Part shown: in pieces, positions 41,376 through 47,832 of the stretch | Numbering within the stretch: position 1 is the first letter of the stretch | Layout of the letters: each line of letters opens with the position of its first letter | Assembly: GCF_027587195.1 (NCBI RefSeq) | Contig: NZ_JAPDDP010000060.1 | Span: forward strand, 1-47,832 | DNA: 47,832 bases | Direction of reading: 5' to 3' | Source of the DNA: Solirubrobacter phytolaccae | GTDB taxonomy: Bacteria > Actinomycetota > Thermoleophilia > Solirubrobacterales > Solirubrobacteraceae | The notes under the pieces: model-generated | What the model saw: the letters and a program-made list of their open reading frames with translations, nothing else | Told to the model about the DNA's origin: nothing | The model's database searches: none | Position numbers and translations under genes: made by a program

Positions 41376-42487
41376 CGCACCAGCCGGAAGCTCTGGCCGT
41401 GCATCGGCTCGCCGGATACGTCTCTGCAGCCGCGCGCGAGCGTGAACCGCAGCGTCGCGGGGTGGCGGACCCGCGTGGGGCGTCCGGCGGTGATCGGCGT
41501 GCCGCCGAGGGTGATCCGCAGCCGACACCCGTGCGGGTACCGGCGCGCGTCCCAGCGCGGCGTGACGGTGCCGCCCGTCAAGCGCAGCACGGGACCTCCC
41601 CCGCGCGCGCGTTCGCAGTCGGCGTGCAGGCGCACGACGCCCCCGATGGCGTTCACGCGGTCCAGGCCCGAGCCGCAGCGGACCTCGTGCGCGCCGACCA
41701 GCTCGAGGCGATCGTCTCCGGCGCCGCCGCGCACGTCGTCGCGCCCGCTGTCCTCCTCGAGGTAGTCGTCGCCGCCGCGGCCCTCGATTCGGTCGTCGCC
41801 GCCGGCCCCGTCGAGGTTGTTCGCCGCGTCGTCGCCGATCAGCACGTCGTCGGCCCTCCCGCCGGTGGCGTGCTCGATGCTCGTCAGCGTGTCGCCCTCT
41901 GGGCCGAGGTCACGCGCGAGCTCGATCCGCACAGGGGTGGCACGTTGGGTGTAGGTGGCCGTGTCCTGGCCGCCGCCGCCGTCGATCAGGTCCGCGACCG
42001 GCGCGGCGCCTTCGCCGTCGGCGAGCAACCCGTCGTTGCTCGGGCCGCCGTACAGCGCGTCCTGTCCCGGCCCGCCGTCGAGCAGGTTGTTCCCGGGCCC
42101 GCCGATCAGCGTGTCGTCGCCCTCGCCGCCGTTCATGCGTCCCCCGTCGCTCTCCAGCCGGTCGTTCCCGTGCCCGCCGGAGACTTCTCCGATCCGGCCG
42201 CCACGGTCGATCGCGGTGTCGTCACCGTCGCTGAGGTCGACGACGAGCCGGTACGCCTCCGGGCAGAGGCCTTCCGGGCACGCGCCGGTGACCGGCGCGC
42301 CCGCGTCGACGAGGCGAAACCCCTCGCCGACGGGCTCGACCGTGACCTGGTTGACCTCGCCGGGCGCGGCCGTGAACACGTACGTGCGCACCTCGACGCC
42401 GTGGTCCAGGTGCGTGCGGACCTCGACCGTGCCGGCCTGCGCAGGCGCGACGAGCAGCAGGAGGAAGAGGACGGTGAGCCGCTTCAT
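41372..42487 (-). CDS. Secreted RTX-like calcium-binding repeat protein (2)
   Basis: 371 residues. Signal peptide MKRLTVLFLLLLVAPAQAG, then FTAAPGEVNQVTVEPVG as in the neighbours. RTX repeats include GGHGNDRLE, GGEGDDTLI, GGPGQDALY, GAGGDDRIE and GGAGDDRLE. The C-terminal domain (GGPVLRLTGGTVTPRWDARR) is shared with paralogues 1 and 3. A four-base overlap with each neighbour means the three are made together. Confidence 0.85.
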   Translation of the reverse strand: MKRLTVLFLLLLVAPAQAGTVEVRTHLDHGVEVRTYVFTAAPGEVNQVTVEPVGEGFRLVDAGAPVTGACPEGLCPEAYRLVVDLSDGDDTAIDRGGRIGEVSGGHGNDRLESDGGRMNGGEGDDTLIGGPGNNLLDGGPGQDALYGGPSNDGLLADGEGAAPVADLIDGGGGQDTATYTQRATPVRIELARDLGPEGDTLTSIEHATGGRADDVLIGDDAANNLDGAGGDDRIEGRGGDDYLEEDSGRDDVRGGAGDDRLELVGAHEVRCGSGLDRVNAIGGVVRLHADCERARGGGPVLRLTGGTVTPRWDARRYPHGCRLRITLGGTPITAGRPTRVRHPATLRFTLARGCRDVSGEPMHGQSFRLVR

Positions 42488-43719
42488 GGCAGCAGCCGGA
42501 ACGCCGTGGCGGTGTAGCCGTTCCCGAACGCGCCGCGGCAGCGCCGGGTGGGCACCAGGCGGACGGACGCGTCGCCACGCGCGCGCAGGCTCGCGCCGGT
42601 GAAGCGGCGCAGGACGGTCGTGCTGCGGTCTACGGTGGCGCGGATCCGGCAGGGTCGACCGTACTCGCCCGACCGCCAGCGCAGGATGAGCCGCGAGGGG
42701 GTGATGCGGAGGCTCGGGCCGGGGCCGACCAGCGTCTCGCAGTCGCGCCGGACGCGCGGCAGCCCGCGCTCGAGGTCGACGTCGACCTTGTCCTCACCTG
42801 CGCCGCAGCGCGCGTAGGCGCTGCCGCTGATGCTCAGCTGGAGGTAGTCGTCGCCGGGGCCGGCGTCAAGGCGGTCGTCGTCCGTGGTGGCCAGCGCGTC
42901 GTCGCCCGGGCCACCGACGGCGGTGTCGTCGCCGCGGTCTCCGTCGAGCAGGTCCGCGCCGTCGCGTCCGACGAGCCGATCGTTCCCGGCGCCGCCGTCG
43001 AGCTGGTTGGCGGCGCCGTCCCCGAGCAGGACATCCGGACCGTCCGTGCCGTTGACGTGCTCGATCCCGGGCAGCCGGTCGCCGTCGGGGCCGACGTCAC
43101 GCGCGAGGTCCACGCGCACGCCGCGACGGCCGCCGAAGCGCAGGCGGTCGTCGGCGCCGTCACCGCCGTCGAGGAGATCCGTTTCGTGGTCGTCGTCGGT
43201 CAGGTCGTCCCCGCCGGCGCCGCCGAGCACCTGGTCACGGCCGGGGCCGCCGTCCAGGTCGTCGTCCTCCGGGGACCCCTCGAGCCGGTCGTCGCCCGCG
43301 CCACCGTCCAGGTAAGCGCTCGCCAGGGCGACGAGCCGATCGTTGCCCTCGCCGCCGACCACGCTCGCGCTGAACGCGGTACGCACGACCACGACGTCAT
43401 CGCCGTCGCCCGTGTCGATCTGGACACCGATGTCGGCGGCCGAGCAGAGGACCGTGTTCGGCCCCTCCGGGGTGCAGCCGACGGGCGGCGCGGCAAGGTC
43501 CGTGAACCGTACCTGCCCCGTCGGCAGGCGTTCGACGGTGATGTCGTTGCGCTCGCCCGGCGCGGCCTTGAACTCCCACCACCCCATGCCCTGGTCGTAG
43601 CGGTTGCTGGGGTCCGGCGGCCGGATCTGCAGCGTCAGGGTTCCCGCCTGCGCCGGGGCAGCGAGGACGAGGGCGACGCTAGTGGTGATAAGGCTCGTTG
43701 GCCAGGATCTTGTGTGCAC
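42484..43719 (-). CDS. Secreted RTX-like calcium-binding repeat protein (3)
   Basis: 411 residues from GTG 43719, the first of the three tandem copies. GTG is chosen because GGAG lies 10 bases upstream and it gives a complete signal peptide (MHTRSWPTSLITTSVALVLA, then APAQA). The start lies 41 bases inside rlmH. KAAPGERNDITVERLP, RTX repeats (GGEGNDRLV, GGAGDDRLE, GGAGNDRLV, GGPGDDALA, AGPGDDYLQ) and the C-terminal domain (GPSLRITPSRLILRWRSGE) follow the paralogues. Probably co-regulated with rlmH. Confidence 0.8.
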   Translation of the reverse strand: MHTRSWPTSLITTSVALVLAAPAQAGTLTLQIRPPDPSNRYDQGMGWWEFKAAPGERNDITVERLPTGQVRFTDLAAPPVGCTPEGPNTVLCSAADIGVQIDTGDGDDVVVVRTAFSASVVGGEGNDRLVALASAYLDGGAGDDRLEGSPEDDDLDGGPGRDQVLGGAGGDDLTDDDHETDLLDGGDGADDRLRFGGRRGVRVDLARDVGPDGDRLPGIEHVNGTDGPDVLLGDGAANQLDGGAGNDRLVGRDGADLLDGDRGDDTAVGGPGDDALATTDDDRLDAGPGDDYLQLSISGSAYARCGAGEDKVDVDLERGLPRVRRDCETLVGPGPSLRITPSRLILRWRSGEYGRPCRIRATVDRSTTVLRRFTGASLRARGDASVRLVPTRRCRGAFGNGYTATAFRLLP

Positions 43720-44089
43720 GGTAGAGCTGCTCCAGCAGAACAACGCGCGCCAGCATGTGAGGAAGCGTCATTGGTCCGAAAGACAGCTTGTGGTGTGCCC
43801 GCGGGAGTTCGATTCCGAACGCCCCGCCGATCACGAAGCACACGTCCAGGCCGCCCTGGCGGCGTTCCTCGACCCACTCGCTGAAGGCCTCGGAGGAGGC
43901 GGTCCGGCCGCGGCTGTCGAGCAGGCAGACGAAGGCGCGTTCGGGGATCCGCCGGAGCAGGGCCTCGTCGTCGGCGACCTCGATCACGTCCACGCGGGCG
44001 TACCGGGTGAGCAGCTTCGCGTAGTGGTCGAGGTCGTCGGCGAACGGGGTGCCCTTGGCTTTGCCGACCGCGACCACGGAGTAGTGCAC
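43679..44089 (-). CDS. rlmH: 23S rRNA pseudouridine-1915 N3-methyltransferase
   Basis: 136 residues, a SPOUT methyltransferase with the trefoil-knot motifs LLDSRGRTASSEAFSEW, CFVIGGAFGIE and LSFGPMTLPHMLARVVLLEQ; it ends YRAHKILANEPYHH, the near-invariant RlmH C-terminus. It methylates a helix 69 pseudouridine on the assembled ribosome. GTG 44089. The gene heads a minus-strand run that continues into the RTX-like genes and argS. Confidence 0.96.
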   Translation of the reverse strand: MHYSVVAVGKAKGTPFADDLDHYAKLLTRYARVDVIEVADDEALLRRIPERAFVCLLDSRGRTASSEAFSEWVEERRQGGLDVCFVIGGAFGIELPRAHHKLSFGPMTLPHMLARVVLLEQLYRAHKILANEPYHH

Positions 44090-44109
44090 GGTGTGGGATG
44101 CTAGGCCGG

Positions 44110-44415
44110 ATGGCCTCAGACGACCGCGAACGGCACTTCAACCTGCACACCACGCCGGAGGTGATGGCGGGGGTGTACGCGAACTTCGCGACCGTCTCGC
44201 ACTCCGACTACGAGTTCACGCTCACGTTCTCACGCGTGGACCACGAGGTGGAGGCCGACGAGGTGCCGGGTGTCGTCGTCTCGCGCGTGTCGCTGTCGGC
44301 GCGGGCGATGCAGGAGCTGATCGCGGCGATGGAGGACAACTTCTCCAAGTGGCAGACGCGGGAGGGCATCAAGCGCCTCCCGGAGACCCGTCCGGACTTC
44401 CGGAACGGCGAGTAG
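44110..44415 (+). CDS. DUF3467-family protein
   Basis: 101 residues from ATG 44110 (MASDDRERHFNLHTTPE); ATG 44098 is an alternative. VMAGVYANFATVSHSDYEFT, VVVSRVSLSARAMQELIAAM and EDNFSKWQTREGI match DUF3467, small cytosolic proteins of unknown function. Divergent from rlmH with only about 20 bases between starts. The last 47 bases overlap the convergent M48 peptidase gene. Confidence 0.85.
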   Translation: MASDDRERHFNLHTTPEVMAGVYANFATVSHSDYEFTLTFSRVDHEVEADEVPGVVVSRVSLSARAMQELIAAMEDNFSKWQTREGIKRLPETRPDFRNGE

Positions 44416-45586
44416 CTCCCAGCGCCTGGCCGATCCGCTCCATCGTCGTGGGGTGGGTCCCCATGAGCAGCTGCTGCCAGCCGGGCGGGTCGGGATCGCC
44501 GACGTTCTGCAGCGTGATCCGGCGTTCGAAGCCCACCATCGCGTCGGGCTCGTCCGTCATCCGCAGCGCGAAGTCGTCGGCGCGACGCTCGATCGCGCGT
44601 GAGAGCTGGTTGGAGATCAGCGTCAGCGCGGGCGTGGCGAGGGCCAGCGACAGGACGGCGGCGGGTACGGCCGTGGTGCCCGGCTGCGTGAGGCGCTCCG
44701 TCGCGCGCGCCACGACCAGCATCCCCAGCGGCGCGACCAGCGCCACGAACAGCAGCCCGCCCGGCACGTCGTTGAACTTGACGTGGCCGAGCTCGTGCGC
44801 GACGACGAGCCGCGTCTCGGCGGGCGTGAAGTCCTCCAGCAGCGTGTCGTAGAGCACGACCCGCTTCGTGTGGCCGAGCCCGGTGACGTAGGCGTTGGCG
44901 GCGGTCGTGCGGCGCGAGGCGTCGACCTCGTAGACCTCGCCCACTTCGACGCCGGCCTTGCGGGCGAGCTCGAGCACGTCGTCGCGCGCCGCGCCGGCCG
45001 GGAGCGGCGTGAACCGGTTGAACACCGGGTCCAGGAGGACCGGGCCCAGGTAGGAGAAGAGCACGGCGAAGCCGGCGACCGCGGCCGCGCCGGGCGCCCA
45101 CCAGTCGCGGCCGAAGCGCCGCATCCCGACCACGAGCAGCGCGCCGCCGCCCGCGGCGAGCCCCGCGCCGATCGCCGTCGACTTCGCGGTGTCCGCCGCC
45201 CAGCCGCCCCAGGACTGCGTGACCAGCCCGACGTGCTTGGCGCGCTCCCGCGAGGCGGCGCGCAGCGGGAGCGCGGCGGCCGTGGTCGCGAGCGTGATCG
45301 CGGCGGCGGCCGCGGCGCCCGTCAACACCGGGCGACGACCGGCCCGAGGCGCGTAGCGGACGGCGAGGATCAGGATGCCGAGCTCGACGACCGTTCGCCC
45401 GCCGTAGAGCCACAGCTGCCCGGTGCGAAACTGCACGGCGCGGTCCAATTCGGCGTCGCTGAAGTAGGCTCGCACGTCCGCCTCGACAACCGGGTATCGC
45501 TCCTTCGGCCGCAGCAGGAGCACCGCAGCCTCCGCGACGACGATTGCGGCGACCACGGCAACGGGAAGGCGGAGCCTCTGCGGCAC
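44369..45586 (-). CDS. M48-family (Ste24/HtpX-like) membrane metallopeptidase
   Basis: 405 residues with several membrane segments. Zinc motif HELGH (His264, Glu265, His268) and the third-ligand Glu333 in AIERRADDFAL. YEVDASRRTTAANAYVTGLG and HTKRVVLYDTLLE are typical of CAAX-protease-like M48 enzymes. It cleaves membrane-associated substrates on the cytosolic face. GTG 45586 starts it, 17 bases from the divergent phosphoesterase gene. Confidence 0.93.
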   Translation of the reverse strand: MPQRLRLPVAVVAAIVVAEAAVLLLRPKERYPVVEADVRAYFSDAELDRAVQFRTGQLWLYGGRTVVELGILILAVRYAPRAGRRPVLTGAAAAAAITLATTAAALPLRAASRERAKHVGLVTQSWGGWAADTAKSTAIGAGLAAGGGALLVVGMRRFGRDWWAPGAAAVAGFAVLFSYLGPVLLDPVFNRFTPLPAGAARDDVLELARKAGVEVGEVYEVDASRRTTAANAYVTGLGHTKRVVLYDTLLEDFTPAETRLVVAHELGHVKFNDVPGGLLFVALVAPLGMLVVARATERLTQPGTTAVPAAVLSLALATPALTLISNQLSRAIERRADDFALRMTDEPDAMVGFERRITLQNVGDPDPPGWQQLLMGTHPTTMERIGQALGATRRSGSPDGSPGGA

Positions 45587-45603
45587 CGAATAGACGCTAC
45601 GCC

Positions 45604-46335
45604 ATGCAGGTCGCCATCTGTTCCGACATCCACGGGAATCGCCACGGCTTCGAAGCCGTGATCGCCGCTGCGCATGAAGCCGGCGTCGACGAGATGTGGT
45701 GCCTCGGCGACCTCGTGGGCTACGGCGCCGAGCCGGACGCCTGCGTCGCGCTCGCCGACGAGCACTGCTCGATCGTCCTCGCCGGCAACCACGACCTCGC
45801 CGTGACCGGCGCGCTCTCGCTCGAGGACTTCTCGCGCGGCGCGGCGCTCGCGGCCCGCTGGACGCGCGAGACGATCAAGCCGGAGACGATGGAGTGGCTG
45901 AGCGAGCTCTCCCCCGAGGGCACCGGCCAGGGCATCGGGCTGTTCCACGCCTCACCGCGCGATCCGGTCTGGGAGTACGTGCTCTCGAACCTGACGGCCG
46001 AGATGTGCTTCGACTCGACGGACTTCCGCGTCTCGTTCATCGGCCATTCGCACGTGGCGCTCTCTTTCACCCGGGTCGAGGGTGAGCCGGCCGCGGGCAC
46101 GACGCGCCGGGAGGGGACGGAACTGGACCTGTCCGAGAGCGAGTGGCTGATCAACCCGGGTTCGGCCGGCCAGCCGCGTGACGGCGACCCGCGCGCCGCC
46201 TGGCTACTGCTGGATACGGACGCCAAGACCGCCGTCTTCCACCGCACCGAGTACGACATCGCGGGCGCGCAGGCCGCGATCCGGGCGGCGCGGCTCCCGG
46301 ACTCCCTTGCCGAGCGACTGCAATACGGGCAGTAA
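45604..46335 (+). CDS. Calcineurin-like metallophosphoesterase (YfcE/MJ0936-like)
   Basis: 243 residues. Metal-binding motifs: DIHGN (SDIHGNRHGFEAV), GDLVGYG, GNHDLAV, and the late His pair FIGHSHVALSF. No signal peptide, so it is a cytosolic phosphodiesterase or phosphatase. The substrate cannot be read from the sequence. ATG 45604 begins MQVAICSDIHG, the usual start. The lipoprotein gene follows after 13 bases. Confidence 0.93.
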   Translation: MQVAICSDIHGNRHGFEAVIAAAHEAGVDEMWCLGDLVGYGAEPDACVALADEHCSIVLAGNHDLAVTGALSLEDFSRGAALAARWTRETIKPETMEWLSELSPEGTGQGIGLFHASPRDPVWEYVLSNLTAEMCFDSTDFRVSFIGHSHVALSFTRVEGEPAAGTTRREGTELDLSESEWLINPGSAGQPRDGDPRAAWLLLDTDAKTAVFHRTEYDIAGAQAAIRAARLPDSLAERLQYGQ

Positions 46336-46348
46336 CCTCGATACGTCG

Positions 46349-46849
46349 ATGAGACGCGCCTTGCCCCTCGTCCTCGCCGCCGCCTTCGTGGCGGGCTGCG
46401 GACAGTCCAACCCGGAGCTCATCCCGCAGTCCAACGCGTCCGCGATGGTCGAGGCCGCCGACGCGATCGAGACCGCCTGCGCCGCGGAGGACCGCTCGAC
46501 GGTCCGGCGCCAGATCCGGCTCATCGAGCGCGAGATCGACGGGCTGCCGAGCGCGACCGACGACGCGCTGAAGGAGAACCTGACGGCGTGGGTCAAGCAG
46601 ATCGAGGGCCGCGTGCAGGACGACTGCCGCGCGGAGTCGACCCCGACGCCGACGCCGACCGAGACGGCGACCGAGGAGCCGACGGAGACGCCCACCGAGA
46701 CGCCGACGGAAGCGCCCACGGAGGAGCCGACGGAGACGCCCACCGAGGCCCCGACGGAAGCTCCGACCGAGGCGCCGACGGAAACCCCGGCGCCGACCGA
46801 GCCGCCCGTCGAGCCGACCACGACGCCCGGCGCCGAGGAGGTGCCGTAG
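46349..46849 (+). CDS. Lipoprotein with Thr/Pro/Glu-rich tail
   Basis: 166 residues. Lipoprotein signal MRRALPLVLAAAFVAGC with lipobox VAGC (Cys17). A helical domain (about 30-95, two cysteines at 43 and 93, CAAEDRSTVRRQIRLIEREI) is followed by ~60 residues of PTET/PTEA repeats, probably a cell-wall-spanning spacer. The stop shares one base with the GTG of the Ser/Thr kinase gene (TAGTG). Being coupled to a kinase suggests a surface sensor or accessory partner (inference). Confidence 0.85.
   Translation: MRRALPLVLAAAFVAGCGQSNPELIPQSNASAMVEAADAIETACAAEDRSTVRRQIRLIEREIDGLPSATDDALKENLTAWVKQIEGRVQDDCRAESTPTPTPTETATEEPTETPTETPTEAPTEEPTETPTEAPTEAPTEAPTETPAPTEPPVEPTTTPGAEEVP
46637..46834 (+). repeat. 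Tandem repeats encoding the PTET/PTEA tail
   Basis: Twelve-base units (CCGACGGAGACG, CCCACCGAGGCC and variants) give PTET, PTEA and PTEE. The tract is likely variable in length between strains. Confidence 0.75.
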
Positions 46850-47832
46850 TGGCGACGGAGCAGCTCTTCGCGGATCGCTACCGGCTGGAGCGCCGGCTCG
46901 GCGTGGGCGGCATGGCCACGGTCCAGCTCGCGTTCGACACGCGGCTGGAGCGGCTGGTGGCCGTCAAGCTGCTGGCCGAGCACCTGGCCGAGGACTCCGC
47001 GTTCATCACGCGCTTCCGTCGCGAGGCGTTGGCGGCCGCCAAGCTCGTGCACCCGAACATCGTCCAGGTCTTCGACTTCGGCACGGACACGCACAGCCAG
47101 CGCCAGTTCATCGTGATGGAGTTCGTGGACGGCAACTCGTGCGCCGAGCTGCTGCGCGACCGCGGGCCGATGGCGCCGCGCGACGCCGTCGAGATCCTCA
47201 CCCAGGCCTGCCGCGGGCTGGACTACGCGCACCGCAACGGCGTCGTGCACCGTGACATCAAGCCCGGCAACCTGATGGTCAACAACGAGGGCGTCGTCAA
47301 GCTCGCGGACTTCGGGATCGCCAAGGCCGCCGAGCAGTCGGACATCACCAAGGTCGGTTCGGTGCTGGGCACGGCGGCCTATCTGTCGCCCGAGCAGGCG
47401 CGCGGTGAGCCGGCCGGCCCCGCTTCCGATCTCTACGCGCTCGGCGTCGTCTCCTACCAGCTGATCGCGGGTCGCCTGCCGTACGAGGCCGCCTCGTTGA
47501 CGGATCTGGCTCGCCTACAGGAAGCGGGCGCGCCGCCGCGCCTCGATCTCGAGGTGCGCGACGTCCCGCCGACGCTCGCCGCCGCGATCGCCCGGGCGCT
47601 GGACCGCGACCCCGCGCGCCGCTACGCCGACGCCGCCGAGATGGAGGACGCGCTCCACGACGGCCTCGCGGGGATCGGCGACACGGGCTCCCTGGATTCG
47701 ACGCGCGCGCTCCCGCCCACGGAGGACGCGACGCGGATGCTCGAGCGGACCCAGGCCGGCCCGCCGCCCGCGCGGCGCCGGCTGCAGCCGGTCGACGAGC
47801 CGCCGCGCCGCCCCGCGCCCAAGCGCCGCGCG
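46849..47832 (+). CDS. Hanks-type serine/threonine protein kinase, 5' part (3' end outside window)
   Basis: The frame is open from GTG 46849 to the last base: 328 residues. Kinase subdomains in order: GVGGMATVQLA (glycine loop), AVKLL with Lys40, HRDIKPGN with catalytic Asp136, DFGIAK with Asp154, GSVLGTAAYLSPEQARGE (activation segment and APE-like), and the C-lobe DLYALGVVSYQLIAGRLPYE. It resembles PknB-like kinases. After ~270 residues a Pro/Arg-rich juxtamembrane linker begins; the membrane helix and any sensor domain lie beyond the window. Coupled to the upstream lipoprotein gene. Confidence 0.95.
   Translation, partial: MATEQLFADRYRLERRLGVGGMATVQLAFDTRLERLVAVKLLAEHLAEDSAFITRFRREALAAAKLVHPNIVQVFDFGTDTHSQRQFIVMEFVDGNSCAELLRDRGPMAPRDAVEILTQACRGLDYAHRNGVVHRDIKPGNLMVNNEGVVKLADFGIAKAAEQSDITKVGSVLGTAAYLSPEQARGEPAGPASDLYALGVVSYQLIAGRLPYEAASLTDLARLQEAGAPPRLDLEVRDVPPTLAAAIARALDRDPARRYADAAEMEDALHDGLAGIGDTGSLDSTRALPPTEDATRMLERTQAGPPPARRRLQPVDEPPRRPAPKRRA

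Noticed and set aside
1-47832. Mobile element, prophage or integrated plasmid
   Set aside because: No transposase, integrase, recombinase, phage structural gene or terminal repeat was seen, and the tRNA-Gly gene shows no adjacent direct repeat that I could find.

Overview
The window is 47.8 kb of very GC-rich bacterial DNA. It is densely packed, uses GTG and TTG starts freely, and carries genes on both strands in short, tightly overlapping operons. The gene set points to Actinomycetota, most likely class Thermoleophilia (Solirubrobacter/Conexibacter-like). The signs are a four-domain ribosomal protein S1 with an acidic Pro/Glu tail, a BTAD-type AfsR-like regulator, an F420-type LLM oxidoreductase, a Ccm-type cytochrome c maturation set without CcmABC nearby, and small actinobacterial conserved proteins. 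The lineage is inferred from gene content; no rRNA is present. I see no transposase, integrase, phage gene or CRISPR array, so this looks like ordinary chromosome with some unusual genes.

Layout. 1-9.4 kb: the 3' part of a large LuxR-family regulator, rpsA, an NCS2 nucleobase permease, a GH13 alpha-glucosidase, and an ABC-2 exporter divergent from a DesKR-like two-component pair. 9.4-16.4 kb: a minus-strand block with a BTAD/NB-ARC/TPR regulator, a berberine-bridge-type FAD oxidoreductase and two tandem DHA2 exporters. This could be a stand-alone oxidation/efflux cassette. 16.5-23.5 kb: a small charged protein, a secreted M64 metallopeptidase, a LysR regulator divergent from a GNAT-like mini-protein and an EamA transporter, an LLM oxidoreductase and a fatty-acid desaturase. 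23.6-29.2 kb: an AsnC regulator divergent from a tyrosine-catabolism operon (hppD - serpin - hmgA - Fe-ADH-like), then a small protein and an SDR. 29.2-37 kb: secG, a CcmI-like protein, ccmF and ccmE on the minus strand. A plus-strand run follows: zinc-ribbon protein, RDD, thiamine-binding protein, RDD, rsgA. Then come tRNA-Gly(CCC) and resA/ccmG-ccmH-ccdA. 37-44 kb: a continuous minus-strand run of rlmH, three RTX-like secreted proteins, argS, a 100-aa protein, and a secreted protein with apparent peptidylglycine-monooxygenase-like copper ligands fused to a cupredoxin. 44-47.8 kb: DUF3467, an M48 peptidase, a metallophosphoesterase, a PT-rich lipoprotein and the start of a Ser/Thr kinase.

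The most unusual signals are: (1) a cytosolic mini-serpin coupled between HPPD and homogentisate dioxygenase; (2) a PHM-like copper-site protein fused to a cupredoxin; (3) clustered palindromes (core CCTGG between TAAA and TTTA) lying in frame inside the LuxR-family gene and recurring in front of the LLM gene; (4) an arginyl-tRNA synthetase with both histidines of the HIGH motif replaced; (5) a CcmE with CxxxF in place of HxxxY; (6) tail-to-tail overlap of seven of the eight convergent protein-gene pairs. No gap longer than 300 bases lacks a gene.
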